Origin: Fidelibacterota bacterium
GTDB lineage: Bacteria > Marinisomatota > Marinisomatia > Marinisomatales > S15-B10
Direction: 5' to 3'
NCBI GenBank assembly: GCA_002715465.1
Contig: PAYY01000001.1
Coordinates: forward strand, 1-48,786
Length of the DNA stretch: 48,786 nucleotides
The position numbers were made by a program, and so were the translations under genes. Below the pieces are notes generated by a model, which searched no databases, was not told where the DNA came from, and saw only the letters and a program-made list of their open reading frames with translations. Every line of letters starts with the position of its first letter. Position 1 is the first letter of the stretch. Below are positions 26,268 through 34,753 of the stretch, piece after piece.

Positions 26268-26273
26268 TATAAT
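26268..26273 (+). promoter_or_regulatory. Candidate -10 box ahead of the sigma factor gene
   Basis: TATAAT at 26268-26273, 61 bases before the sigma factor ATG, in the 84-base gap after rsmA. No good -35 box is seen at the right distance, so the call rests on the -10 match alone in AT-rich DNA. Confidence 0.3.
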
Positions 26274-26333
26274 CTAGATTAAATTAGAAGCTTGCTAGGA
26301 AAATTATTAAAACAAAAATAGGTATTAAAACTA

Positions 26334-27170
26334 ATGGCATCAGATGCAAATAGAAGTTTAAGTCGTTATCTAGAAGAAATCGGAAAATATGAGCCTCTAG
26401 CACCTTCAAGAGAAATTGAGTTGGCCCAGCGAGTGAAACAAGGTGATGCTATCGCTTTAAATGAGTTAACAGAGGCAAATCTTCGTTTTGTAGTTTCGGT
26501 TGCAAAAGATTATCAAGGTCAAGGTCTTCCTCTTACAGATCTCATTAATGAAGGGAATCTTGGTTTGATAAAAGCAGCGGAAAGATTTGATGAAACTAGG
26601 GGTTTTAAATTCATTTCCTATGCTGTCTGGTGGATTCGACAATCTATTTTGCAAGCTCTTGCTGAACATTCTAGAATTGTTCGATTACCGCTAAATAGGG
26701 TGGGTACAATTAGTAAGATAACTAAAGCCGCGGAAAATCTTGAATCGGAATATCAACGTCCCCCTAACGAAGAAGAAATTGGAAAACAATTGGAGATGCA
26801 GGGTGAAGAAGTAACAGATGCTATCCGTATTTCTCGGCGACATCATTCTCTTCATGCTCCTTTTAGGGATGGTGATAAAAACTCTTTAATGGATGTAATT
26901 GAAGATGAAAATCAAAGACCACCTGAGACAGGACTTATGGGCGAGTCATTAAAGGAGGAAATACGTCAATGCCTCGAATCTCTTAAGGATAGAGAAAAAG
27001 ATGTTATAAAAATGTATTTTGGTATTGGACGCGATTATGCTTTGACTCTAAATGAGATTGGAGAAGAATTCAATCTTACTAGAGAACGTGTTAGACAAAT
27101 TAAAGAAAAAGCTATTCGTAGGTTGCGTCATAAGTCGAGAAGTAAAAGTCTGCGAAATTATCTTGGTTAG
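26334..27170 (+). CDS. rpoD: Primary RNA polymerase sigma factor (short RpoD/SigA type)
   Basis: The 278-residue product has region 1.2 ([20 protein letters not shown]), region 2 ([40 protein letters not shown]), region 3 and region 4.2 with the helix-turn-helix ([20 protein letters not shown]). It lacks region 1.1 and the non-conserved insert of E. coli sigma 70, like the primary sigma factors of Bacteroidota and Chlorobiota. Region 2.4 and 4.2 residues that read -10 and -35 boxes look intact. It lies directly upstream of rpsU. Confidence 0.94.
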   Translation: MASDANRSLSRYLEEIGKYEPLAPSREIELAQRVKQGDAIALNELTEANLRFVVSVAKDYQGQGLPLTDLINEGNLGLIKAAERFDETRGFKFISYAVWWIRQSILQALAEHSRIVRLPLNRVGTISKITKAAENLESEYQRPPNEEEIGKQLEMQGEEVTDAIRISRRHHSLHAPFRDGDKNSLMDVIEDENQRPPETGLMGESLKEEIRQCLESLKDREKDVIKMYFGIGRDYALTLNEIGEEFNLTRERVRQIKEKAIRRLRHKSRSKSLRNYLG

Positions 27171-27188
27171 TTTTAGGAAATACAATCA

Positions 27189-27353
27189 ATGATTGAAGTG
27201 TCTTTAAAAAAAGGTGAGGAACTTGAAAGAGCCTTACGTCGATTTAAGAAAAAATATGAGAAAGCTGGAATTCTTCGAGAGGTTAGGAGGAAATCTTTCT
27301 ATTTAAAGCCCAGTGCAGAAAAAAAACTCAGAAAATCTAAAGGTCGCAAATAG
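27189..27353 (+). CDS. rpsU: Small ribosomal subunit protein bS21
   Basis: A 54-codon gene from ATG 27189 to TAG 27351-27353. The product opens MIEVSLKKGEELERALRRFK and continues with KAGILREVRRKSFYLKPS and a lysine-rich end, which is the bS21 pattern: a basic helical protein of the small subunit platform that helps mRNA binding near the anti-Shine-Dalgarno. It is 18 bases after rpoD, preceded by TAGGAAA, and followed by a strong terminator, so rpoD-rpsU form a short operon. In E. coli rpsU heads the rpsU-dnaG-rpoD operon. Confidence 0.95.
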   Translation: MIEVSLKKGEELERALRRFKKKYEKAGILREVRRKSFYLKPSAEKKLRKSKGRK

Positions 27354-27392
27354 TATCTTTTTATATTATTTACCTTATTTATTTTTTATTCT

Positions 27393-27429
27393 AAATCCAG
27401 ATTTGAATTATCGAATCTGGATTTTTTTT
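27393..27429 (+). terminator. Rho-independent terminator after rpsU
   Basis: A perfect 11-pair stem, AAATCCAGATT (27393-27403) with AATCTGGATTT (27414-27424), a 10-base loop, and a T run to 27429. It is the clearest intrinsic terminator in the window and separates rpoD-rpsU from the mutase gene. Confidence 0.92.
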
Positions 27430-27470
27430 AATAATATTTATTAGTTTGATATTTTTCTAATTCTTTATAA

Positions 27471-28817
27471 ATGAACAAAAAGATATTAATTGAATCTATT
27501 TCAGGAATAAGAGGGATAATTGATCAAGGCCTCACCGACTTTGCAATATATGATTACACGAATGCTTATCATAATTTTTGTCCAGAAGGAAAGATTGTTA
27601 TTGGCCGAGATAGTCGACCTTCTGGAGCTTTTTATGTAAAAAAAATCACTCAGTTCTTAAATGATTTAGGAAGGACAGTTATTGATTGTGGAATTGTTCC
27701 GACACCAACTGTACAATTTATTGTAGAGGATAGTGATGCAATTGGTGGTATCGTTGTAACAGCTAGCCATAATCCTGCTGAATGGAACGGATTAAAGTTT
27801 TTAGCTTCTGATGGATGTTTTTTAAATGGGGAAGAATTTCATTCATTAATTAATCTTAAAGGAAAAGAAAGTAAAAAAATAAATAGTGTTGGTAATAAAA
27901 TTAAGTCTGAGGATGCAATTGATCAGCATATTTTAAAGATTTGTAATCTTAAATGGATTGATATTGAAAAAATTAAGCGTAGGAAGTTCAGAGTTGCTAT
28001 TGATACTGTTAATGGAGCAGCAGCTATTGCCTTACCCAAAATTTTATTAAAACTTGGATGTGAAATAGTTACCATTAATTGTGAAACATCAGGCCATTTT
28101 ACAAGAGGGACTGAACCTTTGCCCGAAAATTTAATAGATCTGTGTAACCTTGTATTGGAATCAAAGAGTGATTTAGGTTTTGCTACTGATCCTGATGCTG
28201 ACCGTCTAGCTGTAATAAATAATAAAGGAAAAGCTATTGGTGAAGAGTCTACTCTGGTGCTTGCAGTTGATAGTTTTCTCAGGAAAAATAAAGTTAAATC
28301 ACCAATTGTGACAAATTTATCCACGACTTTAGCAGTAGAAAAAGTTTCCGAAAAATACGATGTTAAAGTTTTAAGATCAGCGGTTGGTGAGATTAATGTA
28401 GTTGAGATGATGAAAAAATATGGCTCTATAATTGGAGGTGAAGGAAATGGTGGGGTGATCTTAAAAGATGTACACTTAGGACGAGATTCTTTGGTTGCGG
28501 CTGTGTTAATTCTTAACCGACTTTCATTGACTAATTCTACTATAAGTGATATTATGCTAAATTTTCCGCACTTTGAAATTATTAAAGAAAAAATTTCGAT
28601 TGATATATTAAAAGACGATTTATTTGATTTGATTTCATCATCGTTTAATAATGCCCAAATATGTCGGGATGATGGGTTAAAGCTATCTTGGGAGGATCGT
28701 TGGATACATATTAGAAAATCTAATACCGAACCTATTTTAAGAATATATGTTGAAGCTTCAACTTTAGAACAAGCTAAGAATCTTGTAAATATGGTAAAAA
28801 CCATTGTTAGTGGATAA
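27471..28817 (+). CDS. glmM: Phosphoglucosamine mutase / phosphomannomutase family enzyme
   Basis: The 448-residue alpha-D-phosphohexomutase has the four expected motifs: the phosphoserine loop VVTASHNPAEWNG with S99, the metal loop ATDPDADRLAV, the sugar-specificity loop GGEGNGGV and the phosphate-binding RKSNTEPILRIYVEA. GlmM, which makes glucosamine-1-phosphate for cell-wall precursors, is most likely given the GIRG start and length, but phosphomannomutase activity cannot be excluded. It stands alone between a terminator upstream and a 137-base gap downstream. Confidence 0.85.
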   Translation: MNKKILIESISGIRGIIDQGLTDFAIYDYTNAYHNFCPEGKIVIGRDSRPSGAFYVKKITQFLNDLGRTVIDCGIVPTPTVQFIVEDSDAIGGIVVTASHNPAEWNGLKFLASDGCFLNGEEFHSLINLKGKESKKINSVGNKIKSEDAIDQHILKICNLKWIDIEKIKRRKFRVAIDTVNGAAAIALPKILLKLGCEIVTINCETSGHFTRGTEPLPENLIDLCNLVLESKSDLGFATDPDADRLAVINNKGKAIGEESTLVLAVDSFLRKNKVKSPIVTNLSTTLAVEKVSEKYDVKVLRSAVGEINVVEMMKKYGSIIGGEGNGGVILKDVHLGRDSLVAAVLILNRLSLTNSTISDIMLNFPHFEIIKEKISIDILKDDLFDLISSSFNNAQICRDDGLKLSWEDRWIHIRKSNTEPILRIYVEASTLEQAKNLVNMVKTIVSG

Positions 28818-28896
28818 TATATTATACTGAAGGTATTAAACTTAGTACTATAACATTTGAATTGATTTTTAGATAAAAATTTTTATTAAGGGCATC

Positions 28897-28917
28897 TTAT
28901 TATTTAAGGGATAATAA
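28897..28917 (+). other. Hairpin in the leader of the rRNA methyltransferase gene
   Basis: TTATTAT (28897-28903) and ATAATAA (28911-28917) flank a 7-base loop that contains AAGGG. A six-codon open frame (ATG 28921 to TAA 28939-28941) follows. The pairs are all A-U, so the structure may be weak; no function can be claimed. Confidence 0.3.
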
Positions 28918-28954
28918 TTGATGAACAAGATCTATTCCTAATTTTTCAGAAAAA

Positions 28955-30370
28955 ATGATATCACTCGATCTTAAAAAAGGTGATGAGTTTGAGCTCAATA
29001 TTGAATCATTAGCCTTTGGAGGTAAGGGGGTTGGGCATTTTAATAACTATGTTATTTTTATCAAGGGGGGAATTCCTGGCCAACGTTTATTAGTTAGATT
29101 AACTAATCGTCGAGATAAATATGGTGAAGGGAAGATTCTATCTGTAATTAATGATTCTCAACATAGTGTAAACGCACCTTGCAAACATTTTCCAACTTGC
29201 GGTGGTTGTTCGTTTCAGCATTTAGCTTACAAAAGCCAAATAGATGAAAAAAGAAAGCAAGTTATAGATATCTTTAGACGAATTGGAAACATAGAAAATC
29301 CTAATATTCAAACTATAATTCCTGCTGATGAAATCTATCATTATAGGAATAAAATGGAATTCTCTTTTTCTAATCGGAGATGGATTCTGGAAAATGAGAT
29401 GGGGAGTTTTAATAATAATGATGAGTTTGCGCTTGGTCTTCATATTCCTAAAAGATTCGATAAAATTTTAGATATAGATTTATGTGATATTCAAAAACCA
29501 ATTGGAAATAAGATTCTTAAAATTGTACGTGATGTAGCAAAAAAAAATGGATTAGATCCTTATGATATTAAGAAACATTCTGGTTTCCTTAGGAATCTTA
29601 TCATAAGAGTTGGTGAAAGAACTAATGAGGTAATGGTTAATATTGTAACTTCACGAGAAGATAAAAATAAACTAATTCCAATTATTGATAGAATAAAAGA
29701 AGTCGATCCTTCAATTAGTTCGATAGTGAATAATATTAATCGCAGAAAATCAGGTGTATCATATGGAGAATGGGAAATACTTCTTTATGGAAAACCTACA
29801 ATAACTGATTGTATAGGAGATTTCAAATTTGAAATCTCCGCTAATTCTTTTTTTCAAACAAATACTAGTCAAGCTGAAAACCTTTATAAGGTTGCTAAGG
29901 ATTTTATTGGTTTTAAAGGTAATGAGATTCTTTATGATTTTTATTGTGGGACAGGATCAACTTCCATATTCATGGCTAATAATGTTAAAAAAGTTTATGG
30001 TTTTGAAGCTGTTCATTCAGCCATTGAAGATGCTGAAAGAAATGCGGTGTCTAACTCAGTAACAAACTGCCATTTCTTTGAATCAAACCTTGATAAATTT
30101 TTTAGAGAATCTTCTATATTGTCAGAAATTGAACTCCCAGATATAGTATTAATCGATCCTCCTAGGCCAGGTATGCATCCAAAATTCGTAAAAGATCTTA
30201 TAAAAATGGATCCCAAAAAAATTTTATATATTTCATGTAACCCTACTACTCAGGCTAGAGACATTACTTTACTAATAAACAAAGAATTTTCTCTTGTTAA
30301 GTTGGGTATGGTAGATATGTTTCCACATACTCCTCATATAGAGACAATATGTTTACTAGAGAAAAATTGA
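28955..30370 (+). CDS. rlmD: 23S rRNA (uracil-5-)-methyltransferase, RlmD/RumA type
   Basis: The 471-residue product has a TRAM RNA-binding domain (about 5-65, FGGKGVGHFNNYVIFIKGGI), a [4Fe-4S] cluster site with C76, C82 and C85 (APCKHFPTCGGCSFQHL) plus a later cysteine in DLCDIQKP, and a SAM methyltransferase domain with LYDFYCGTGSTSIF, DPPRPGMHP and the catalytic Cys near 427 in ILYISCNPTTQARDI. It methylates uridine C5 in 23S rRNA. The paralogue type (RlmC, RlmD or dual RlmCD) is not decided by sequence reading. The 137-base leader contains a 7-pair hairpin at 28897-28917. Confidence 0.92.
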   Translation: MISLDLKKGDEFELNIESLAFGGKGVGHFNNYVIFIKGGIPGQRLLVRLTNRRDKYGEGKILSVINDSQHSVNAPCKHFPTCGGCSFQHLAYKSQIDEKRKQVIDIFRRIGNIENPNIQTIIPADEIYHYRNKMEFSFSNRRWILENEMGSFNNNDEFALGLHIPKRFDKILDIDLCDIQKPIGNKILKIVRDVAKKNGLDPYDIKKHSGFLRNLIIRVGERTNEVMVNIVTSREDKNKLIPIIDRIKEVDPSISSIVNNINRRKSGVSYGEWEILLYGKPTITDCIGDFKFEISANSFFQTNTSQAENLYKVAKDFIGFKGNEILYDFYCGTGSTSIFMANNVKKVYGFEAVHSAIEDAERNAVSNSVTNCHFFESNLDKFFRESSILSEIELPDIVLIDPPRPGMHPKFVKDLIKMDPKKILYISCNPTTQARDITLLINKEFSLVKLGMVDMFPHTPHIETICLLEKN

Positions 30371-30428
30371 AATTATGTGTATTTTTCATTTCTTATTTTA
30401 TTTCAAACTGAATAGGTAAATTATATTC

Positions 30429-31550
30429 ATGCCACAATTTCTAAGGAACATTGTGAGGAGCCCATTCGCTCAAATTATTACAGGCCTTTTCCTAACCATG
30501 TTGTTTGGAGGATGGGCTATTGGTAAGTTAGAATTTAGTGATATAACTGATGGGAATAATCCTTTCTGGTGGGCAATTGTGACGATGACAACAGTTGGTT
30601 ATGGAGATTTTTCTCCAGAAACACCTGAGGGTAGACTTATTGCAATTGTAATAATGTTTGCAGGTATTTCACTTACAGCTCTTCTTACAGCTACAGTATC
30701 ATCAATTTTTGTTGCAAAAAGGATTAGGGAGGATAAAGGTTTGGAATCATTGAATATATCAGAACATATTTTACTTTGTGGATGGAACAGAATGGTAGAA
30801 AGTCTAATCGATTCTCTACAATCCATGAATGATTCAAATAAACTAAATATTGTATTGATTAATAATGAAAACGAAGATACAATTTCAGCAATTCGAAATA
30901 AATATAGTGATATCAAATTCCGATTTGTTAAAGGTGATTTTACCCGGGAAACAATTTTAGAGAAGGCAAATCTTTCCCTTGCAAAAACAGCAATAATTAT
31001 TCCAAGTGACAACTTAGAGGCTGGTGGACATCCAGATGAAAAGACAATTTTTGCTACTTTAACAATCAAAACAATGGCACCTAGTATTAAAGTGATAGCT
31101 TATATCACACAACGAGAAAATCTTACTCATATTAGGCGTGCAAAAGCTGATGAAGTAATTATGAGTGATGATATTGGTGCATATATGGTTGCTTCCCATG
31201 TTATTGATCCTGGAGTTCCGCAAACAGTGCAATCATTAATGAATGCACATCACCAAGCCTCTCTTAAGCGGGTAGTGATTCCTGAAGAATATGTTGGAAA
31301 ATCATATAATGATCTTTTTCATTTTTACCATTCTAAAGGATGGGTTTTAATCAGTGTTTTTTCTGAGGAGGAACAAATAGGAATTGGTGAGATTCTTTCC
31401 TCAGATTCATCAGCATTGGATGCTTTTATTGAGAGGAAACTTAAGGAAGCTGGCCACTCACTAGGGGAAGAAAGCAAAACGGAAGTGGTTATAAATCCTA
31501 AGGAAAATTATATTATTAAAGACAATGAGAAAGCTATAGTTATTCAATAG
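30429..31550 (+). CDS. Two-TM potassium channel with RCK/TrkA-N domain
   Basis: The 373-residue product has a helix at about 15-33, a pore with the K+ selectivity filter TTVGYGD (54-60), a second helix (about 69-93), then an RCK-like Rossmann domain (ILLCGWNRMVESLIDSL, VKGDFTRETILEKANLSLAK) and a TrkA-C-like tail (LKRVVIPEEYVGKSYNDLFH). This is the MthK plan, a ligand-gated K+ channel. The nucleotide-binding loop reads GWNRMV rather than GxGxxG, so NAD binding is doubtful. The gene for a cyclic-nucleotide-binding protein starts seven bases after its stop, so the two are very likely cotranscribed. Confidence 0.93.
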   Translation: MPQFLRNIVRSPFAQIITGLFLTMLFGGWAIGKLEFSDITDGNNPFWWAIVTMTTVGYGDFSPETPEGRLIAIVIMFAGISLTALLTATVSSIFVAKRIREDKGLESLNISEHILLCGWNRMVESLIDSLQSMNDSNKLNIVLINNENEDTISAIRNKYSDIKFRFVKGDFTRETILEKANLSLAKTAIIIPSDNLEAGGHPDEKTIFATLTIKTMAPSIKVIAYITQRENLTHIRRAKADEVIMSDDIGAYMVASHVIDPGVPQTVQSLMNAHHQASLKRVVIPEEYVGKSYNDLFHFYHSKGWVLISVFSEEEQIGIGEILSSDSSALDAFIERKLKEAGHSLGEESKTEVVINPKENYIIKDNEKAIVIQ

Positions 31551-31557
31551 GTGTATT

Positions 31558-32064
31558 ATGAATGATATCGAAAAATATATTAATTATCGAATGTTTAATA
31601 ATCTTGATAAAAAACAAATAAGTCGTTTTGAAAATGTAATCGAACATAGAACATTTGTTTCTGGAGAGATAATTTTTTCTGAGGGAGAAATAGGTGACTC
31701 GCTTTATCTTTTAATGGATGGAGAGGTTGAAATAAACCAAGCACTTACTCTTCAATTGAGTAAAAATGATTATGACACAAGGGAGAAATCTATTGTTAAT
31801 TTATCTAGCGAAATTTACCCTGTATTTGGAGAAATGTCATTACTAGGTACAGATGATAAAAGAACCGCGACAGTTAAGGCAATTTCTAATTGTAAAATGG
31901 GAATTATAATGAAACAAGATCTTTTCCAGATATGTGAGTCAAATCCTGAAATTGGTTTTATTATTATGAAGAACGTTGCTTCAATTGTAACTGATAACTT
32001 AATAAATGCGAATACAAACGTTCTTAAGTTAACTACAGCATTTAGTTTAATACTCGAAAAATAG
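31558..32064 (+). CDS. Stand-alone cyclic-nucleotide-binding protein, partner of the K+ channel
   Basis: The 168-residue product is a single Crp-like domain: FVSGEIIFSEGEIGDSLYLL, DGEVEIN, and the phosphate-binding cassette VFGEMSLLGTDDKRTATVKA (about 89-108) with E92 and R102 in the places that hold the ribose and phosphate of cAMP or cGMP. No DNA-binding or membrane domain is present. It starts seven bases after the channel gene and is followed 13 bases later by valS. Compared with cyclic-nucleotide-gated channels, where this domain is fused to the pore protein, it looks like a regulatory domain encoded separately. That it controls the channel is inference. Confidence 0.88.
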   Translation: MNDIEKYINYRMFNNLDKKQISRFENVIEHRTFVSGEIIFSEGEIGDSLYLLMDGEVEINQALTLQLSKNDYDTREKSIVNLSSEIYPVFGEMSLLGTDDKRTATVKAISNCKMGIIMKQDLFQICESNPEIGFIIMKNVASIVTDNLINANTNVLKLTTAFSLILEK

Positions 32065-32077
32065 GTGCTCTTTTAAG

Positions 32078-34753
32078 TTGTCTTCTAACGACACTATATC
32101 AAAAGTCTACAAACCTAATCATGTTGAGAGGAGATGGTACAATCATTGGGTTAAGATGAACTATTTTCATGCAGAGGTTAATCCTAATCGTAAGCCATAC
32201 ACTATAATTATCCCGCCACCAAATGTGACAGGAAGTTTGACAATTGGTCACGTTTTAAATAATACTATTCAGGATATTTTAATAAGACGAGCCAGAATGA
32301 AAGGGTTCGAGGTATGCTGGGTACCTGGAACAGATCATGCTTCCATAGCAACAGAAACAAAAGTCACCAATATGTTAACAGAAAATGGATTAGATAAAAA
32401 TGCCATGGGTCGTGAAGAATTTCTTGAACATGCTTGGAAATGGAAGAGTGAATATGGGTCACTTATTATTAAACAGTTAAAAAAGTTAGGATGCTCTTGT
32501 GATTGGGAAAGGGAGCGTTTCACTATGGATGATGCTTATTATAAAAGCGTAATTTCAGCTTTTATTCGACTCTACAATAAAGGACTGATTTACCGTGGAA
32601 AGCGCTTGGTCAATTGGTGTCCAGCAACTAAATCAGCTATTTCTGATGAAGAGGTTATTTACAAAGAAACTAATGCAAAATTGTGGTACTTAAAATATCC
32701 TATTTTTGAACAAGATGGATTTTTAACTGTAGCTACAACTCGACCTGAGACAATTTTGGGCGATACAGCGGTTGCAGTTAATCCAAAAGATAAACGATTT
32801 AAAAAGCTGGTAGGGAAATCAGTCAAACTACCTTTAACAGATAGGATAATTCCTATTATAGCTGATGATTTTGTTGATCCTGAGTTTGGCACTGGATGTG
32901 TTAAAGTAACTCCCGCGCATGATCCCAATGATTTTCAATTAGGACAAAATCATAATCTTGAATTCGTTAATATTTTTAATCCTGATGGAACACTTAATAA
33001 TAAGGTCCCAAGTGAATATATAGGTTTGGATAGATTTGATGCTCGAGAAAAAATGATTGTTAGTCTAGATAGCTTAGGACTTTTTGAAAAGTCAGAAGAT
33101 TACATTACAAGTATTGGATTTTCAGAGAGAGGGGGTGTTCCAGTAGAGCCCTACCTTTCTGAGCAATGGTTTATGTCAATGAAAGAACTTTCTAAGCCAG
33201 CTTTAGATGCTGTAAGAAACGGAGAAATTAAATTTTTCCCATCCCATTGGAAAAAAACTTATGAACATTGGATGACCAATATTCAAGACTGGTGCATAAG
33301 TCGACAATTATGGTGGGGACATAGGATTCCAGTTTGGTATTGTTATGGAAAGAACAAAGGGGACGAGACACAAAGATGTCAAGAGATAATAATTTCTGAA
33401 AATTGTCCAGATGTTTGTCCTAACTGCGGTTCAAATGAATTAGTTCAAGATCCTGATGTACTTGATACTTGGTCTAGTTCATGGCTATGGCCAATTGGTG
33501 TTCATAATTGGCCAGATGAAAGTGAAGATTTAGATTTTTTCCATCCAACCGATGACTTAGTAACAGGACCAGATATCATTTTCTTTTGGGTAGCACGTAT
33601 GGTGATGGCAAGTATTGAGTTTAAAGGTGAAATACCTTTTAAAAATGTTTATTTTACAGGAATGGTTCGGGATTTGAAGGGTCAAAAAATGAGTAAATCC
33701 CTAGGTAATTCACCAGATCCATTAGTTCTAATAGATCAATTCGGAGCCGATGCATTAAGATTCGGTATAATGCTAATTGCTCCACAAGGGCAAGATATCC
33801 TCTTCTCAGAAGAACGTGTAGAGGTGGGTAGAAACTTTATGAATAAAATATGGAATGTTTCGCGTTTTTTAAGACTCGCTGGAGAAAAAATTGAAGTTCA
33901 GCACATCTCAAATTTTGAAAGAGATGCCTTAAATCTTTCTGACAAATGGATTGTAAGTACCCTTAATCGTACTATAATTGAAGTGAATAGAAGTTTTGAA
34001 AAATATAGGTTCAATGAGGCGGCAAAAAAGATTTATGATTTTACTTGGTCTGATTTTTGTGATTGGTATGTTGAATCAATTAAGTCACGACTTAATAGTG
34101 AACATAAGGATGAAAGACTTCTTGCATATAGTATTGCAAATTATATTATTGAAAATATTTTAAAATTGCTTCATCCTTTTGCTCCATTTGTTACAGAAGA
34201 GCTTTGGCATAGATTAAACAATGAACGAAAAAATGATATAATTGTAGAAAGTTGGCCCAAGGGCCAAGAGGACTTAATTGAAACTATTGCTGAGGAAAAC
34301 TTTAAGGAAATTCAAGAAATAATAACAAGTGTAAGGATTGTAAGGTCTGAGATGAATATTCCGCCAGGAATCCATATGAATCTTTATATACGCTGTGAAA
34401 ATCCTAATAAATTAATACCAAACACTCAAATAATTTGCGACCTAGCAAAACTTGATAATTTGGTCATTAACGTTGATATCGAAAGACCACAACAATCTGC
34501 GACAGTAGTATTAGGTCAAAAAGAACTATTTATACCTTTAGGTGATCTTATTGATATTGACGAAGAGAAAAAACGTCTTGCAGAAAAAATCGAATCGTTT
34601 GATGGTAAACTCAGATTAATTGAAAAAAAATTAAACAACTCTAATTTTATTGAGCGAGCTCCCAAAGAAGTAGTTGACAGAGAACGAAAAAAGTTTAGTG
34701 ATATGAAAGAAAAACGTGCTAAACTGGAAAACAATATTAGTTTCTTTAAATGA
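32078..34753 (+). CDS. valS: Valyl-tRNA synthetase
   Basis: The 891-residue class I synthetase has PPPNVTGSLTIGHVLNNTIQ (HIGH region, about 47-66), the CP1 editing domain (ATTRPETILGDTAVAVNP), GPDIIFFWVARM, KMSKS near 537 (GQKMSKSLGNSPDP), an anticodon-binding helical domain, and the C-terminal coiled coil (about 820-891) typical of bacterial ValRS. The start is TTG at 32078, the only plausible start, since MSSNDTISKVYKPNHVE precedes the conserved E-x-R-W-Y. The last bases overlap the next gene (ATGA). Confidence 0.96.
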   Translation: MSSNDTISKVYKPNHVERRWYNHWVKMNYFHAEVNPNRKPYTIIIPPPNVTGSLTIGHVLNNTIQDILIRRARMKGFEVCWVPGTDHASIATETKVTNMLTENGLDKNAMGREEFLEHAWKWKSEYGSLIIKQLKKLGCSCDWERERFTMDDAYYKSVISAFIRLYNKGLIYRGKRLVNWCPATKSAISDEEVIYKETNAKLWYLKYPIFEQDGFLTVATTRPETILGDTAVAVNPKDKRFKKLVGKSVKLPLTDRIIPIIADDFVDPEFGTGCVKVTPAHDPNDFQLGQNHNLEFVNIFNPDGTLNNKVPSEYIGLDRFDAREKMIVSLDSLGLFEKSEDYITSIGFSERGGVPVEPYLSEQWFMSMKELSKPALDAVRNGEIKFFPSHWKKTYEHWMTNIQDWCISRQLWWGHRIPVWYCYGKNKGDETQRCQEIIISENCPDVCPNCGSNELVQDPDVLDTWSSSWLWPIGVHNWPDESEDLDFFHPTDDLVTGPDIIFFWVARMVMASIEFKGEIPFKNVYFTGMVRDLKGQKMSKSLGNSPDPLVLIDQFGADALRFGIMLIAPQGQDILFSEERVEVGRNFMNKIWNVSRFLRLAGEKIEVQHISNFERDALNLSDKWIVSTLNRTIIEVNRSFEKYRFNEAAKKIYDFTWSDFCDWYVESIKSRLNSEHKDERLLAYSIANYIIENILKLLHPFAPFVTEELWHRLNNERKNDIIVESWPKGQEDLIETIAEENFKEIQEIITSVRIVRSEMNIPPGIHMNLYIRCENPNKLIPNTQIICDLAKLDNLVINVDIERPQQSATVVLGQKELFIPLGDLIDIDEEKKRLAEKIESFDGKLRLIEKKLNNSNFIERAPKEVVDRERKKFSDMKEKRAKLENNISFFK

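Noticed and set aside
27923..28804. Long minus-strand ORF of 293 codons
   Set aside because: Entirely antisense to the phosphohexomutase with all catalytic motifs intact; no recognisable domain in the antisense product.
28871..28890. Palindrome ATAAAAATTTTTAT before the rRNA methyltransferase gene
   Set aside because: A perfect palindrome of only A and T is expected by chance in such AT-rich DNA and has no loop, so I do not call it an operator or terminator.
30599..31069. Minus-strand ORF of 156 codons under the channel gene
   Set aside because: Antisense shadow of the potassium channel pore and RCK region; no start site or family pattern.
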